DNA of 64,000 nt from Mucilaginibacter geliditolerans (GCF_014200495.1 NZ_JACHBY010000007.1:62001-126000), one strand, 5' to 3'; shown: positions 38,701 through 46,126, counted from the first letter of the stretch. Program-made: numbers and translations. Notes: generated from the sequence alone by a model not told the origin.

Positions 38701-39224
38701 AGATAAAAAACAATGGCAAATCCATCAGTTGGGGAGCGTTGCACTGGCAATATTTAGAGCAGTTGGATAAGATAACGCCATCAAAAACTGATATTCATAT
38801 CGACAGGAAGTATTTTATTGTTAAACAAACAGATGGCGGCCCTGTGCTTACCGCGGTTGATGCTACACATCAACCCAAAACAGGCGACTTGCTAAAGGTG
38901 GTTGTTTACCTGCAATCGGGTCGTGATTTTGAATATGTGCAGTTAAAGGATATGCGCCCCGCAGGTACCGAACCGGTCGACGCATTATCCGCCTACAAAT
39001 ATCAGGATGGCCTGTACTATTACCAGGTAACAAAGGATGTAGCCACTAACTTTTTCATCAGCTATTTAAAAAAGGGGAATTATGTGTTTGAATACCAGCT
39101 GCGCGTTGCCCAACCGGGTAATTTCTCAACCGGGATAGCCACTGTACAAAGTATGTATGCCCCTGAATTTAACGCGCATAGCGAGGGTAAACGAATAATA
39201 TTTACCGCTCAAAAAGCGTTATAA
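32772..39224 (+). CDS. Thioester alpha-2-macroglobulin with inserted TonB-plug-like segment
   Basis: About 2150 residues. The ATG at 32772 leads straight into a signal peptide (ends ...FFITNARAQ) and is preferred over a TTG three codons upstream. An N-terminal helical region is followed by macroglobulin domains (TDRQIYRPGQTIYFKG near residue 595) and the thioester motif C-S-E-Q with Cys1603 in PYECSEQVF, then the alpha-helical TED domain. These proteins trap proteases or covalently capture targets in the periplasm or on the surface. Inserted at about residues 1200-1340, before the conserved SLTRWRFEAFAHT block, is a carboxypeptidase-regulatory-like fold (ISGYVRDNGGGPGLPGVSV) plus SusC-like signatures VVVVGYGIQKR and LNGKVAGVQVV, so a TonB-receptor N-terminus appears grafted in. 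No PBP1C gene is adjacent. Confidence 0.92.
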   Translation: MSSSYLRSLKIMLITGLLFFITNARAQDKYQIISNRIDSLAGVGLPKSALKEVDELEKLARQNKNTPQQIKAVIYRMTFQSYLEENAYPAIISRLKKDVQQAKYPAKPVLQSLLAEMYWKYYDQNRYRFTERSQLLKPDTDFNKWDLKTIIKETSNLYKQSLADTKQEQSTPITILDGVLQGDTATRYLRPTLYDLLVQRAFDFYLSDEPALTKPKLPFSLNDPAFFGDGRTFAALPVKTTDTSSTYYQGIKYLQQATTFHLQMHQDEAVADIDLQRLKFLYGKSTLDHKDSLYLSALKRIAVTFAKKPISTEALVSQGQYYQGLDSLTIAYNYFKQAVSAYMQSLGGKNAAVLMKGIEQKEISATVENINMPGKPLLALLTYKNITSANVLVYRLSSAQLQDYNTGDTISTLPKYRINLLKKLKSVQSQDLKWTDPGDFRGHSAEFKLGALAAGNYVLLIKDGASDDETLTGLADFRVSGIAYTARKNPDDNIEIRVMDRETGKPLSGVQVSLNAKVSTYDNKEKNTYWADLNDSGNTDKDGKFISAKYVRMNGLSIKFILKGDTLSEQSKYINGAEDKTDNDDDPEDKTVLFTDRQIYRPGQTIYFKGLQLQTLKGKSKIMPGKAEEVDFMDVNNKQVSSLKLTTNEFGSFSGSFIIPQSMLNGNVRLQTADGDINVRVEEYKRPTFQVEFLPVKESYKLNDSVTVRGKVTAFSGYGLSQARVAYHITRSQSFHVMPYRRGVPYRYNYNNQTAEIKADTILTDNQGNYTIKFKAIPGETAGAENYIYTINADATDESDETHSGQTTVTIGNNDIKIIDNIPVRQFAKDTYKVPVSISNLNNQPEKGEIKIEIYALKSPDQLFINRLWTTPDKYLLSEIDFKTSFPDYAYGDEDNEASWPRAQLISSVNLKTDTSKGDSINFDQFRKQASGIYQVVISARNEKGDTTSITKYVTLMADPPKATNTNEWVVPVLNSVKPGSNAEFLVGLNQKINVLMEYYNQAKLISSKWITIDKGQQNIKVPVAAADKNVAVQFMTVYHNRIYSSYQKIYIANPDNNLKIKFLTFNNKLEPGQAEQWKLQVSGANNEKLATEMVASLYDASLDDIAPGQNWSRALDPSEKYQPNYFAWNSYGFINALNTTPISYANFNYSTIGRDYEQLNLFGYDYFGNYNNGYRQYQQKLEDDQQLKEDYLQNAQLIKNGYDISGYVRDNGGGPGLPGVSVNIKGTSIVTTTNSVGYFKIRVPVNAIVVFTYVGYQRKEVNTTKGESISVKLESNPGQLGEVVVVGYGIQKRSGVPGGSVNVMIRGLNSPVEMREIRTAPNAKFDKEVLIRLNGKVAGVQVVNDYGDQAFKADTSEFKASPYKPKQPIIRKNFNETAFFYPQLRTNDKGEILIDFIIPQSLTRWRFEAFAHTQQLQTGYIENEIVTQKQLSISANMPRFLREGDTLTVSARLANLTPGELKGKVTIQLFNALTMQPVNLLLNPVDSSQQVEIGANMNKGVSFKLVVPQGLDALTYRLTADAGNYSDGEENTLPVLPNRMLVTESMPMMVRAGQTRDYTFDKLINNSSTTLKSKTLTLEYTQNPAWYAIQALPYMMEFPYECSEQVFSRYYANSLATSLVNHMPVIKWVFDQWKNTNSTELLSNLEKNQDLKSTLLEETPWLQDAANESEQKKRIALLFDLNKMSNEMQLNLDKLQKRQLPDGGFTWFAGNEADRYITQHIIAGIGQLFHLNIATEKDEELKKISDKAIEYLDDQVVISDKEAKKLPKYETRGLGSIEIHAWYARSYYANKAMSTALKSAFTNYLNRAQKQWVSQSIYEQGLIALTMQRNGKPLVAQAIIKSLKETAQQSDDLGMYWARNTYGYFWYQSPIETQSLMIELFTEAGNNQKSVEEMKIWLLRSKQTSDWKTTKATAAACYALLMKQEDWLSPNSTSTITLGDKPLEELKPDVKADAGTGYIKTSWADEQIKAAYGKVQIKNNGKSISWGALHWQYLEQLDKITPSKTDIHIDRKYFIVKQTDGGPVLTAVDATHQPKTGDLLKVVVYLQSGRDFEYVQLKDMRPAGTEPVDALSAYKYQDGLYYYQVTKDVATNFFISYLKKGNYVFEYQLRVAQPGNFSTGIATVQSMYAPEFNAHSEGKRIIFTAQKAL

Positions 39225-39237
39225 GTATAAGTTCCAA

Positions 39238-39298
39238 CCCTCTTTACCGCTTGCGGTAGAGAGGGTCGACGAACGTAGTGAAGTCGGGGTGAGTCAAC
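39238..39298 (-). repeat. Dispersed repeat A, copy 1
   Basis: A palindromic unit CCCTCTTTACCGC-TT-GCGGTAGAGAGGG is followed by GTCGACGAACGTAGTGAAG and GTGAGTCAAC. The same layout occurs, in either orientation, at 52767-52825, 52842-52913, 52929-52990, 53389-53425, 57118-57180, 57353-57416, 61750-61810 and 61849-61917. The palindrome would act as a terminator-like hairpin in RNA. Confidence 0.85.
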
Positions 39299-39374
39299 CC
39301 CGTCAGTGCAATAACAGGAAAAAAATAGGTAATAGGAGTGGTAAATTTTATTTATGATGATTGGTAAACATTTT

Positions 39375-39382
39375 TAACTTTG
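39375..39382 (+). promoter_or_regulatory. Minus-7 box for the 77-residue membrane protein
   Basis: TAACTTTG matches the Bacteroidota TAnnTTTG box 26 bp before the ATG. The upstream -33 element is poor (no TTTG at standard spacing), so this is a weak call. Confidence 0.3.
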
Positions 39383-39408
39383 TACCTTTATACTACTAAA
39401 GAATAATA

Positions 39409-39642
39409 ATGAAAAAAGCGGGCATTTTTATAATGATCATATCAATCATAGCAGCGATTGTATTTGGTGTTGTTTTCTATCACGGAAAAACTGACAACGT
39501 AGTGGACTCTGATGGTTTCTGGGCTTACGTATATGGAGCTAATTCAGTGCCATGGCTTGTGTTTAGCAGCGGTGTAGTTTTCCTGATGGGTATGCTGATG
39601 TTTATATCATCATGGGAGCAGCCAAGCGCTCGTTATAAATAA
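39409..39642 (+). CDS. Small two-TM membrane protein
   Basis: A 77-residue protein with two hydrophobic helices (about residues 5-24 and 47-66) separated by a polar loop (HGKTDNVVDSDGFWAYVYGA). No family is recognised. The gene has an upstream TAACTTTG box and lies 105 bp before the DoxX gene on the same strand, so co-transcription is possible. The well-formed two-helix pattern supports a real gene. Confidence 0.65.
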   Translation: MKKAGIFIMIISIIAAIVFGVVFYHGKTDNVVDSDGFWAYVYGANSVPWLVFSSGVVFLMGMLMFISSWEQPSARYK

Positions 39643-39734
39643 GAGGGAACATCCGGTTTTCTAAAACCAAACCAGATGCGAACCGTTTAGTACTACGTCT
39701 GCCTTAATTGATTTAAATTTAACAATTAAACAAA

Positions 39735-39741
39735 AAGGAGG
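39735..39741 (+). promoter_or_regulatory. Strong Shine-Dalgarno site before doxX-like gene
   Basis: AAGGAGG sits 6 bases before the ATG at 39748. Perfect Shine-Dalgarno sites are uncommon in Bacteroidota, so this gene may be translated unusually efficiently. It also fixes the start codon. Confidence 0.75.
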
Positions 39742-39747
39742 TATGCT

Positions 39748-40194
39748 ATGGATTTGGTTCACAGAATCGAAAATTGGGGTGATACCCATCACCCCAAACT
39801 TTTAGATGTAGTCCGGGTTGCACTCGGTATCTTTCTATTCTTCAAAGGCCTGGCCTTTATGGATAACACGGCAGATTTAAAGGGGATTATCGAGTCCCAG
39901 GATTCAATCGTGTTTCCGGCATCAGCATTAATGATATTGGTTTACTATGTAACCTTTGCCCACATGGTGGGTGGTATCATGATAGCATTGGGTATTTTAA
40001 CCCGTTTTACCTGCATTTTACAAATACCAATTGTTGTAGGCGCAGTATTTATGAACGATGTATTGATATCGCCTATCAATACTGAATTATGGCTTTCCAT
40101 GATATCATTAGCTTTATTACTTGTTTTTTTAATCCTCGGCTCAGGGCCGCTCTCGCTTGATAGATACTTGTCGAGTCAAAACATGGAAGATTAA
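39748..40194 (+). CDS. DoxX-family membrane protein
   Basis: A 148-residue protein with four hydrophobic helices of the DoxX/SURF4-like type. The first helix segment (LLDVVRVALGIFLFFKGLAF) and the third (FAHMVGGIMIALGILTRFTC) are typical. Members are linked to quinone-related or oxidative-stress functions, but the biochemical role is not established for most. An AAGGAGG ribosome-binding site precedes the ATG by 6 bases, and a terminator hairpin follows at 40225-40256. Confidence 0.88.
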   Translation: MDLVHRIENWGDTHHPKLLDVVRVALGIFLFFKGLAFMDNTADLKGIIESQDSIVFPASALMILVYYVTFAHMVGGIMIALGILTRFTCILQIPIVVGAVFMNDVLISPINTELWLSMISLALLLVFLILGSGPLSLDRYLSSQNMED

Positions 40195-40224
40195 GACCAG
40201 ATCAATATTTGACATTTACCATAT

Positions 40225-40256
40225 GAGCCGGCTTTTAGTTCGGCTCTTTTGTTTTA
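40225..40256 (+). terminator. Rho-independent terminator after doxX-like gene
   Basis: Stem GAGCCG (40225-40230) pairs with CGGCTC (40241-40246), followed by TTTTGTTTT. It lies 31 bp after the DoxX stop codon. Confidence 0.7.
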
Positions 40257-40425
40257 TATGGATATTCCCAATAGCTTTAGCCGTAATTGCTATAATTTAA
40301 AAAGAACTTTAATGCCTTATTACACGTTAGTATTAGTATATTAGTTTTAAGTCCCGGTTTTTTTAATTATTTAAATTAAGAAGGCAACTGGTATTTTAAA
40401 AGCTACGTACTTATTATAAAACTAT

Positions 40426-41481
40426 ATGCCTTCAATAATAGCCGTTTCAAAAATAGAATTACCCCACAAAACCACACAACAGGAAGTAAAAGCGCAGGCA
40501 GAACGTATGTTCTCGGTCAATTTTCCGCAAACCAAACGGCTCATATTTGCTTTTGACAATACGGAGATCATTACCCGTAACTTTTGCAAGCCCATATCTT
40601 ATTATACCAGTACAACTACTTTCGCGGAGCGTAATATCGAATACATCAATACCGCGCTTGAATACTCTGTACAGGCTATTGAGGATTGTGTGGCAAAGGC
40701 AGGCATCAGCAAAGATGATATTACCGACCTTATTTTTGTATCAACCAGCGGACTGGCTACACCAAGCATAGATGCGCTTATTATAAATAAAATGAGGCTT
40801 AACCCGCATGTAAGGCGTTCGCCTTTGTGGGGCTTGGGCTGCGGTGGTGGGGTATCAGGCATGGCAAAGGCTAATGCTATGGCCAAAGCTGATCCTGACG
40901 CGGTAGTATTACTGGTAGCAGTTGAGCTTTGCTCGCTTACGCTGATAAAGAACGATTACAGCAAAAGTAATTTTATCGGCTCCAGCCTGTTCTCTGATGG
41001 CATAGCGGCCTGTATAGTAAAGGGCGATAATCACACTGAAAATAAAAAAATAACCTATTTTGATTCCAGCAGCAAGCTGTATTACGATTCGTTGGAGGTA
41101 ATGGGATGGGAGTTTCAGGATACGGGCTTTAAGGTGCTCTTCTCAAAGGATATACCGGCGTTTATTAATGAAAATGTATTGCACGATATCACCGAGTTTT
41201 TAACAAAGCATAACCTTACTCTAAGCGATATCAAAAACTTTATTTTTCATCCCGGAGGTAAAAAAGTATTGGAGGCCTATAAGGATGCTTTACCTGTTGA
41301 GGGCGATTTCCTGCAAAAAACCCGCGAGGTGATGAACGATAATGGCAACATGTCGAGCGTTACGGTTTTGTATGTGCTCGAGAAATTTTTACGTGAGGGC
41401 TTTAATGATGGTTTTGGTTTGATGATGGCCATGGGCCCCGGTTTTTCGAGCGAGATGGTATTACTGGAAATGAAGAACTAA
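40426..41481 (+). CDS. Type III polyketide synthase (chalcone/stilbene synthase-like)
   Basis: A 351-residue homodimeric ketosynthase that would extend an acyl-CoA with malonyl-CoA to an alkylpyrone, alkylresorcinol or phloroglucinol-type product. The catalytic triad is complete: Cys139 in GLGCGGGVSG, His275 in FIFHPGGKK and Asn308 in DNGNMSSVT. The C-terminal GPGFSSEMVLL is also conserved. An ICMT-like methyltransferase gene follows 144 bp downstream on the same strand. This pairing parallels the bacterial bpsA-bpsB arrangement, where the second enzyme O-methylates alkylpyrones. The starter unit cannot be read from the sequence. Confidence 0.93.
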   Translation: MPSIIAVSKIELPHKTTQQEVKAQAERMFSVNFPQTKRLIFAFDNTEIITRNFCKPISYYTSTTTFAERNIEYINTALEYSVQAIEDCVAKAGISKDDITDLIFVSTSGLATPSIDALIINKMRLNPHVRRSPLWGLGCGGGVSGMAKANAMAKADPDAVVLLVAVELCSLTLIKNDYSKSNFIGSSLFSDGIAACIVKGDNHTENKKITYFDSSSKLYYDSLEVMGWEFQDTGFKVLFSKDIPAFINENVLHDITEFLTKHNLTLSDIKNFIFHPGGKKVLEAYKDALPVEGDFLQKTREVMNDNGNMSSVTVLYVLEKFLREGFNDGFGLMMAMGPGFSSEMVLLEMKN

Positions 41482-41496
41482 GAAAGAGCATTGGCT

Positions 41497-41597
41497 GTGT
41501 GCGATTCCCCTCTTGATAGGGGCGGAGGGGTGTGTTAGCCAAGCGATGAACACACACCTGCCACTACACATGCCAACACGCCCCCTCTCAAGAGGGA
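41497..41597. repeat. Dispersed repeat F, copy 1, inverted GC-rich arms
   Basis: The element begins TGTGCGATTCCCCTC, contains the complementary segments CCCTCTTGA and TCAAGAGGG at its ends, and has a central palindromic GTGTGTT / AACACACAC. The same start (TGTGCGATTCCCTC) and a similar layout are found at 61616-61729. It separates the polyketide synthase and methyltransferase genes. Confidence 0.7.
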
Positions 41598-41625
41598 AAT
41601 TAATAAAATTAAATAAACCACATCC

Positions 41626-42117
41626 ATGTACTTCATACCCTTCATCGTATTTGTCATCACCCAGCGCTTATCTGAGCTTTACGTTGCTCGCCGTAACGAA
41701 AAATGGCTGCGCTCACAAGGGGCGATAGAGTATGGTAAGAATCATTACCCATACATTGTGGCGCTGCATACGCTGTTCATTATTTCCATTATTGCGGAGT
41801 ATATATTGCGACCCGGTTTATCAATGGATTATGTCTTCCTGCTGTTGTTTATCCTGTTGCTGGCCTTTAAATTCTGGGCACTATCATCATTAGGTAAATA
41901 CTGGAACACCAAAATATTCCGTGTGCCGGGTAGTGGACCTGTTAAAAAAGGACCCTATAAGCTATTTAAGCACCCTAATTACTTTATAGTGATCTGTGAG
42001 ATCGTTATTATCCCGATGGTGTTTCACCTGTATTATACGGCGTTAATTTTTACTGTGCTGAACGCGATAATGCTAACGGTGAGGATCAGGGTGGAGAATA
42101 AGGTTTGGGCTAAGTAA
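41626..42117 (+). CDS. Isoprenylcysteine carboxyl methyltransferase-like membrane enzyme
   Basis: A 163-residue protein with about four membrane helices and the C-terminal ICMT motif: RVPGSGPVKKGPYKLFKHPN followed by YFIVICEIV, where the GPYKLFKHPNY block binds the methyl donor S-adenosylmethionine. It lies 144 bp after the type III polyketide synthase on the same strand. By analogy with BpsB it may O-methylate the polyketide product; that role is inferred. The intergenic repeat F between the two genes could weaken read-through. Confidence 0.88.
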   Translation: MYFIPFIVFVITQRLSELYVARRNEKWLRSQGAIEYGKNHYPYIVALHTLFIISIIAEYILRPGLSMDYVFLLLFILLLAFKFWALSSLGKYWNTKIFRVPGSGPVKKGPYKLFKHPNYFIVICEIVIIPMVFHLYYTALIFTVLNAIMLTVRIRVENKVWAK

Positions 42118-42150
42118 AAAGGGGAACTTTGCAAACTGTCCTGATTTGTA

Positions 42151-42229
42151 GGCTTCAGTTATAAACTGAAGCCAGTAATAGATTTTCTTCAGTATAAGAC
42201 TTACGAAGTTTTAAAAACTTCGTAAGTCT
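42151..42229. repeat. Two palindromes (repeat D and repeat C) between convergent genes
   Basis: A 10-bp stem GGCTTCAGTT (42151-42160) pairs with AACTGAAGCC (42164-42173). A second stem at 42197-42212 against 42214-42229 has the CTTACGAAG core. The first recurs at 56321-56343 and the second at 31984-32016. Their place between convergent genes suggests terminator function. Confidence 0.75.
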
Positions 42230-42263
42230 GTTTATGTAATTAGCCTCTTGCAGCTTGATAACT

Positions 42264-43466
42264 TTATTTCGAATAAACCGACTGCGCCCTGTCGCGCAAA
42301 TTGTAGCCCGAAGCCATCACCTCGGCATAAGCACCCGCGGTACGGATAGCGATCAGATCACCGCGGAATGATTCCGGCAGGTCAACATCTTTACGGAAAC
42401 AATCGGTGCTCTCACATATCGGGCCCACCACGTCGTATTTTATTGTGGGGTTCGTGGTTTGTGGTTCGTGGTTCGTGTCTTGTTTCACCCGATCCTCGCC
42501 ACTCGCCACACGACTCACATTCTCAATAGAATGATACGCTTGGTAAAGCATAGGGCGCAGCAGTTCCGTCATACCGGCATCCAGTACCAGAAAATTCTTT
42601 TTCAAGCCGTTTTTAACGTATAACACCCTTGAAATGAGTGACGCACTTTGAGCAACCAGCGCGCGGCCCAATTCAAAATGTACCTCCTGGCCAGGCCTTA
42701 CGTTCAGGAAATCCTTGAATACCTTAAAATAGCTTTCAAAATCAGCAACTACATTTGTATCAGGGTTGTAATAATCAACACCTAAACCACCGCCGGTATT
42801 TAAAACCTTAACCGGGAAACCATGATCTTCAAACCAATCCTGCATTTCGTTAATACGGGTACACAGGCTTTTGTACACTTCCATATCCGTAATTTGCGAA
42901 CCGATATGGAAATGGATACCCAGGAACTGCAGGTTGGCGCATTTGCGCAAGGCATCGGCCACATCAGGCAGTTGCCATATGTTTACGCCGAATTTGTTCT
43001 CGTCAAGTCCTGTGGTAATAAAATGGTGGGTATGCGCATCCACATTTGGGTTGATGCGGATAGCTACATTGGCCTTTTTACCTTTTGCTTTCGCCAGATC
43101 ATTAATGATGAACAGTTCCTGTACCGATTCAACATTAAAGCAAAAGATATCAGCATCAAGCGCCAGGTTTATCTCCTTGTCGGATTTACCAACACCGGCA
43201 AAAACAACCTTTTCTTTTGCAAATCCATGTTCAATGGCTGCTTTTACTTCGTTACCGCTCACACAATCGGCACCAATGCCAAATGATTGTATCATATCCA
43301 GTACCTTTGGGTTAAAATTAGCCTTCATGGCATAGTGCACATGAAAACCATATTTAGCCGAAGCATTGGTACAGGCTGCTAACGTTTGCCTTAAAACACC
43401 CATATCGTAATAATAGAATGGGGTTTCTAAGGATTGGAATTTGTTTATTGTATCGTTGTTAAACAT
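42264..43466 (-). CDS. lysA: Diaminopimelate decarboxylase
   Basis: A 400-residue PLP enzyme of fold III that makes L-lysine from meso-diaminopimelate. PLP-binding Lys48 is in HYAMKANFNP, with GIGADCVSGNE, HFHIGSQI, NTGGGLGVDY, ELGRALV and the active-site block VVGPICESTDCF. The segment at about residues 316-342 (genomic 42443-42520) is an unusual insert that reads like translated dispersed repeat DNA and has no counterpart in the family as I know it. It lies in a loop before the conserved YDVVGPICES block, and the frame is kept. The aspartate kinase gene is upstream on the same strand with a 171-bp repeat-containing gap, so the two lysine genes are probably co-expressed. Confidence 0.95.
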   Translation of the reverse strand: MFNNDTINKFQSLETPFYYYDMGVLRQTLAACTNASAKYGFHVHYAMKANFNPKVLDMIQSFGIGADCVSGNEVKAAIEHGFAKEKVVFAGVGKSDKEINLALDADIFCFNVESVQELFIINDLAKAKGKKANVAIRINPNVDAHTHHFITTGLDENKFGVNIWQLPDVADALRKCANLQFLGIHFHIGSQITDMEVYKSLCTRINEMQDWFEDHGFPVKVLNTGGGLGVDYYNPDTNVVADFESYFKVFKDFLNVRPGQEVHFELGRALVAQSASLISRVLYVKNGLKKNFLVLDAGMTELLRPMLYQAYHSIENVSRVASGEDRVKQDTNHEPQTTNPTIKYDVVGPICESTDCFRKDVDLPESFRGDLIAIRTAGAYAEVMASGYNLRDRAQSVYSK

Positions 43467-43491
43467 TGTAATCTTTTCTTTTTGTCCAAAC

Positions 43492-43584
43492 CGTCATTGC
43501 GATCCGCTGAATAGCGGAGTGGCAATCCCAAACTATACAGAGTGGCTCTGCTAATCGGGGATTGCTTCGTTCCTCGCAATGACG
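43492..43584. repeat. Dispersed repeat B, copy 2
   Basis: Terminal inverted ends CGTCATTGCGA (43492-43502) and TCGCAATGACG (43574-43584) enclose GGATTGCTTCGTTCC and an internal ATCCGCTGAATAGCGGA palindrome. It sits between lysC and lysA. A related copy is at 31917-32067. Confidence 0.8.
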
Positions 43585-43637
43585 CTTGGTAATATTAGTC
43601 CTTATTAATTCCGAAATCGAAATTCCGAAACCCGACA

Positions 43638-44948
43638 TTAAAACAGCCTGTTATGCAAGCTCCTTAATACCTCGGTTTTATCTTCATTTTTTATCAGTAG
43701 CGACATGTTATGATCGCTGCCGCCGTATGATATCATCCTTAACGGGATATGTTTTACAGCTTCCAGCACACGCGCTGCGTAACCATGTTTTTCGGCGCCG
43801 AAATCACCCACTACGCAAATAATGGTATGGTCCACATCCACATCAACCGAACCGAACGCGGTAAGTTCTCTCTTAATATCTTCCAGATGCGTAGTATCAT
43901 CAATAGTTAATGATACAGCAACCTCAGAGGTGGTGATCATATCAATTGATGTTTTATAGCGCTCAAACACTTCGAACAGCTTGCGTAAAAAGCCATGCGC
44001 CAGCAACATACGGCTGGATTGTACCTTTATAGCCGTAATGCCATCCTTCGCCGCTATCGATTTAATTCTATTCTTCTCGCTGTCGTTAGTGATCAGCGTT
44101 CCTTTTGCCTGCGGATCCATGGTGTTCAGTAAACGAACCGGGATCTTATATTTTTGTGCTGGGAAAACGCTTTGAGGATGCAATATCTTGGCCCCAAAAT
44201 AAGCCAGCTCGGCAGCTTCATCAAATGATAGCTGGGCGATTGGCTTGGTTCCTTTAACAATTCTCGGGTCGTTATTGTGCATGCCATCAATATCGGTCCA
44301 GATCTGTACTTCCTCGCTGCGGATGCCTGCACCAATTAATGATGCGGTATAATCGCTGCCACCACGGCGCAGGTTATCAATCTCGCCAAAGCTGTTGCGG
44401 CAAATGTAGCCCTGGGTAATAAACAGGTTATTATCTGGCGCTTTATCCAGCAATGGTGTAAGGAGCTCGGTAATGTAATCAACTATAGGCTCGCTGTCCT
44501 CATCGGTTTTCATAAAATCAAGCGCGGGCAACAATACCGATGGTACGCCGATCTCTTTCAGGTACACATGGTATAAGGTGGTTGATAAAAGCTCACCCTG
44601 CGCTAAAATTACCTTATCCTCGATGGTAGTAAAAAGATCATTTGAGAAATTGCTCAGCAGCGCGAAATGATAATCTATCACTTCCTTGCCTTGCGCGTAA
44701 AACTCAGGTTTGGCCAATAGTTCCTTAATGAAAATCTCGTACTTATCCTTTAGCTTCTTAATAAGTTCGGCTGCCCCGGTCTTATCGCCGGCCAGGTAAG
44801 CCTGGCCAATTTCCACTAAATTGTTTGTCGTACCGGATACTGCCGATAATACCACGATCTGCCTTTCAGACGGATCAACGATATCCAGCAGTTTTTTCAT
44901 TCTTTCAGGACTTCCTACTGATGTTCCCCCAAATTTTAAAACTTTCAT
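43638..44948 (-). CDS. lysC: Aspartate kinase
   Basis: A 436-residue monofunctional aspartokinase catalysing the first step from aspartate toward lysine, threonine and methionine. N-terminal MKVLKFGGTSVGSPERM is the kinase signature, RGGSDYTASLIGAGI and WTDIDGM lie in the substrate site, and two ACT domains follow from about residue 290 (IKVQSSRMLLAHGFL; VSLTIDDTTHLEDI), implying feedback control by lysine or threonine. The gene precedes lysA on the same strand. Length and motif order are normal. Confidence 0.95.
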   Translation of the reverse strand: MKVLKFGGTSVGSPERMKKLLDIVDPSERQIVVLSAVSGTTNNLVEIGQAYLAGDKTGAAELIKKLKDKYEIFIKELLAKPEFYAQGKEVIDYHFALLSNFSNDLFTTIEDKVILAQGELLSTTLYHVYLKEIGVPSVLLPALDFMKTDEDSEPIVDYITELLTPLLDKAPDNNLFITQGYICRNSFGEIDNLRRGGSDYTASLIGAGIRSEEVQIWTDIDGMHNNDPRIVKGTKPIAQLSFDEAAELAYFGAKILHPQSVFPAQKYKIPVRLLNTMDPQAKGTLITNDSEKNRIKSIAAKDGITAIKVQSSRMLLAHGFLRKLFEVFERYKTSIDMITTSEVAVSLTIDDTTHLEDIKRELTAFGSVDVDVDHTIICVVGDFGAEKHGYAARVLEAVKHIPLRMISYGGSDHNMSLLIKNEDKTEVLRSLHNRLF

Positions 44949-45263
44949 TTTTTATATAAATTTTACCATAAATCATTGATATTGATGTATCAATTTTGAG
45001 GCGCTAAAAATAGGATTTTTAGGCGCATATAGGTGAGTATGGGCAAAATAAATTTAGTTGATAGAAATAGTAGGAGATGGGTTGAGTACTTAATGGCTGA
45101 TATTATAATATCGAACACCGAAATATTATTTCGTTTTTTATCATTCGAAATTCATTATTAGCTATTAATCTGCTTCAAATTGTTGGCCTCAACACACTAA
45201 TCACTAAACAATTAGTGTATATGGATTATTATACCTACCTTGCCGCCTTTAATAAATAAAATA
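44949..45263. other. 315-bp spacer between lysC and the cold-shock gene
   Basis: This AT-rich region must contain divergent promoters and the leader of the cold-shock gene. A TTG in-frame upstream of the cold-shock ATG gives a longer ORF from 45240 but is not used in the family. I saw no riboswitch-like helix set. A long 5' leader before the cold-shock ATG would fit cold-regulated mRNA, but no structure is evident by eye. Confidence 0.4.
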
Positions 45264-45458
<195 letters not shown>

Positions 45459-45489
45459 TTATATAAATAAATAATCATCAATCGTTCAA

Positions 45490-45519
45490 GCATCCGCCCA
45501 AAAAGCGGATGCTTTTTTT
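45490..45519 (+). terminator. Rho-independent terminator of the cold-shock gene
   Basis: Stem GCATCCGC (45490-45497) pairs with GCGGATGC (45505-45512) and is followed by seven T residues. Confidence 0.9.
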
Positions 45520-45606
45520 GTGCCCTGTTTTTTAACAAATTAATCTAAACATACAGCCAATGAATCTGTTATAAACATAATATTCATCTACTAAAAGAGA
45601 AAAATT

Positions 45607-46005
45607 ATGAAAGATCAGACAAAGATTATAGCAGCACTTTTAGTGGGTGCTGCAGCAGGCGCTGCACTTGGCTTATTATTAGCACCGGATAGTGGCGAAG
45701 GATTAAGAGGAAGTGTTGCTGATTATATTAATGATTTGGTTGATACAGCCAAAAACAAAGCAGAGGCAACTGCTAAGGAAGTAAAGCAGTATAGCAATAA
45801 TGCCTATAATACTGCAAAATCAAAATTCAGCGGTGCTGTGCATGATGCCACAGAATATCATGAAGAATTGGCTGATTCAGCAAAATCAAAAGTTAAAAAC
45901 GCGGTAGATAATGCAAAAGAATATGGCGAAGATGCCGCTAACCATGCAAAATCAAAAGTAAAATCCACTGCTGATGATTGGAATAATTCTATTCAAAATG
46001 CTTAG
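45607..46005 (+). CDS. YtxH-domain membrane-anchored protein
   Basis: A 132-residue protein with a glycine/alanine-rich membrane segment at about residues 8-26 (IAALLVGAAAGAALGLLLAP) ending in the LLAPDSG pattern of YtxH/gas-vesicle-like stress proteins. The rest is a long amphipathic, Lys/Ala/Asp-rich helix with repeated SAKSKV-type segments. Members are linked to general stress responses. It has its own terminator at 46038-46068. Confidence 0.85.
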   Translation: MKDQTKIIAALLVGAAAGAALGLLLAPDSGEGLRGSVADYINDLVDTAKNKAEATAKEVKQYSNNAYNTAKSKFSGAVHDATEYHEELADSAKSKVKNAVDNAKEYGEDAANHAKSKVKSTADDWNNSIQNA

Positions 46006-46037
46006 TTAGTATCAGGTAGCTAGTATCAAGATAAAAG

Positions 46038-46068
46038 AAAAGCAGCCGGTTATGCGCCGGCTGCTTTT
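46038..46068. terminator. Terminator hairpin after the YtxH gene
   Basis: A perfect 12-bp stem AAAAGCAGCCGG (46038-46049) pairs with CCGGCTGCTTTT (46057-46068), loop TTATGCG. The A/T flanks allow termination in both directions between convergent genes. Confidence 0.85.
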
Positions 46069-46126
46069 GGGTTTTATAATATCACGTTGAAGGTAAAAAA
46101 CTACTTGATACTTGATACTAAAAAAA

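Noticed and set aside
45240..45263. TTG start giving an eight-residue N-terminal extension of the cold-shock protein.
   Set aside because: Family members begin at the [10 protein letters not shown] position, and the extension lacks conservation features.
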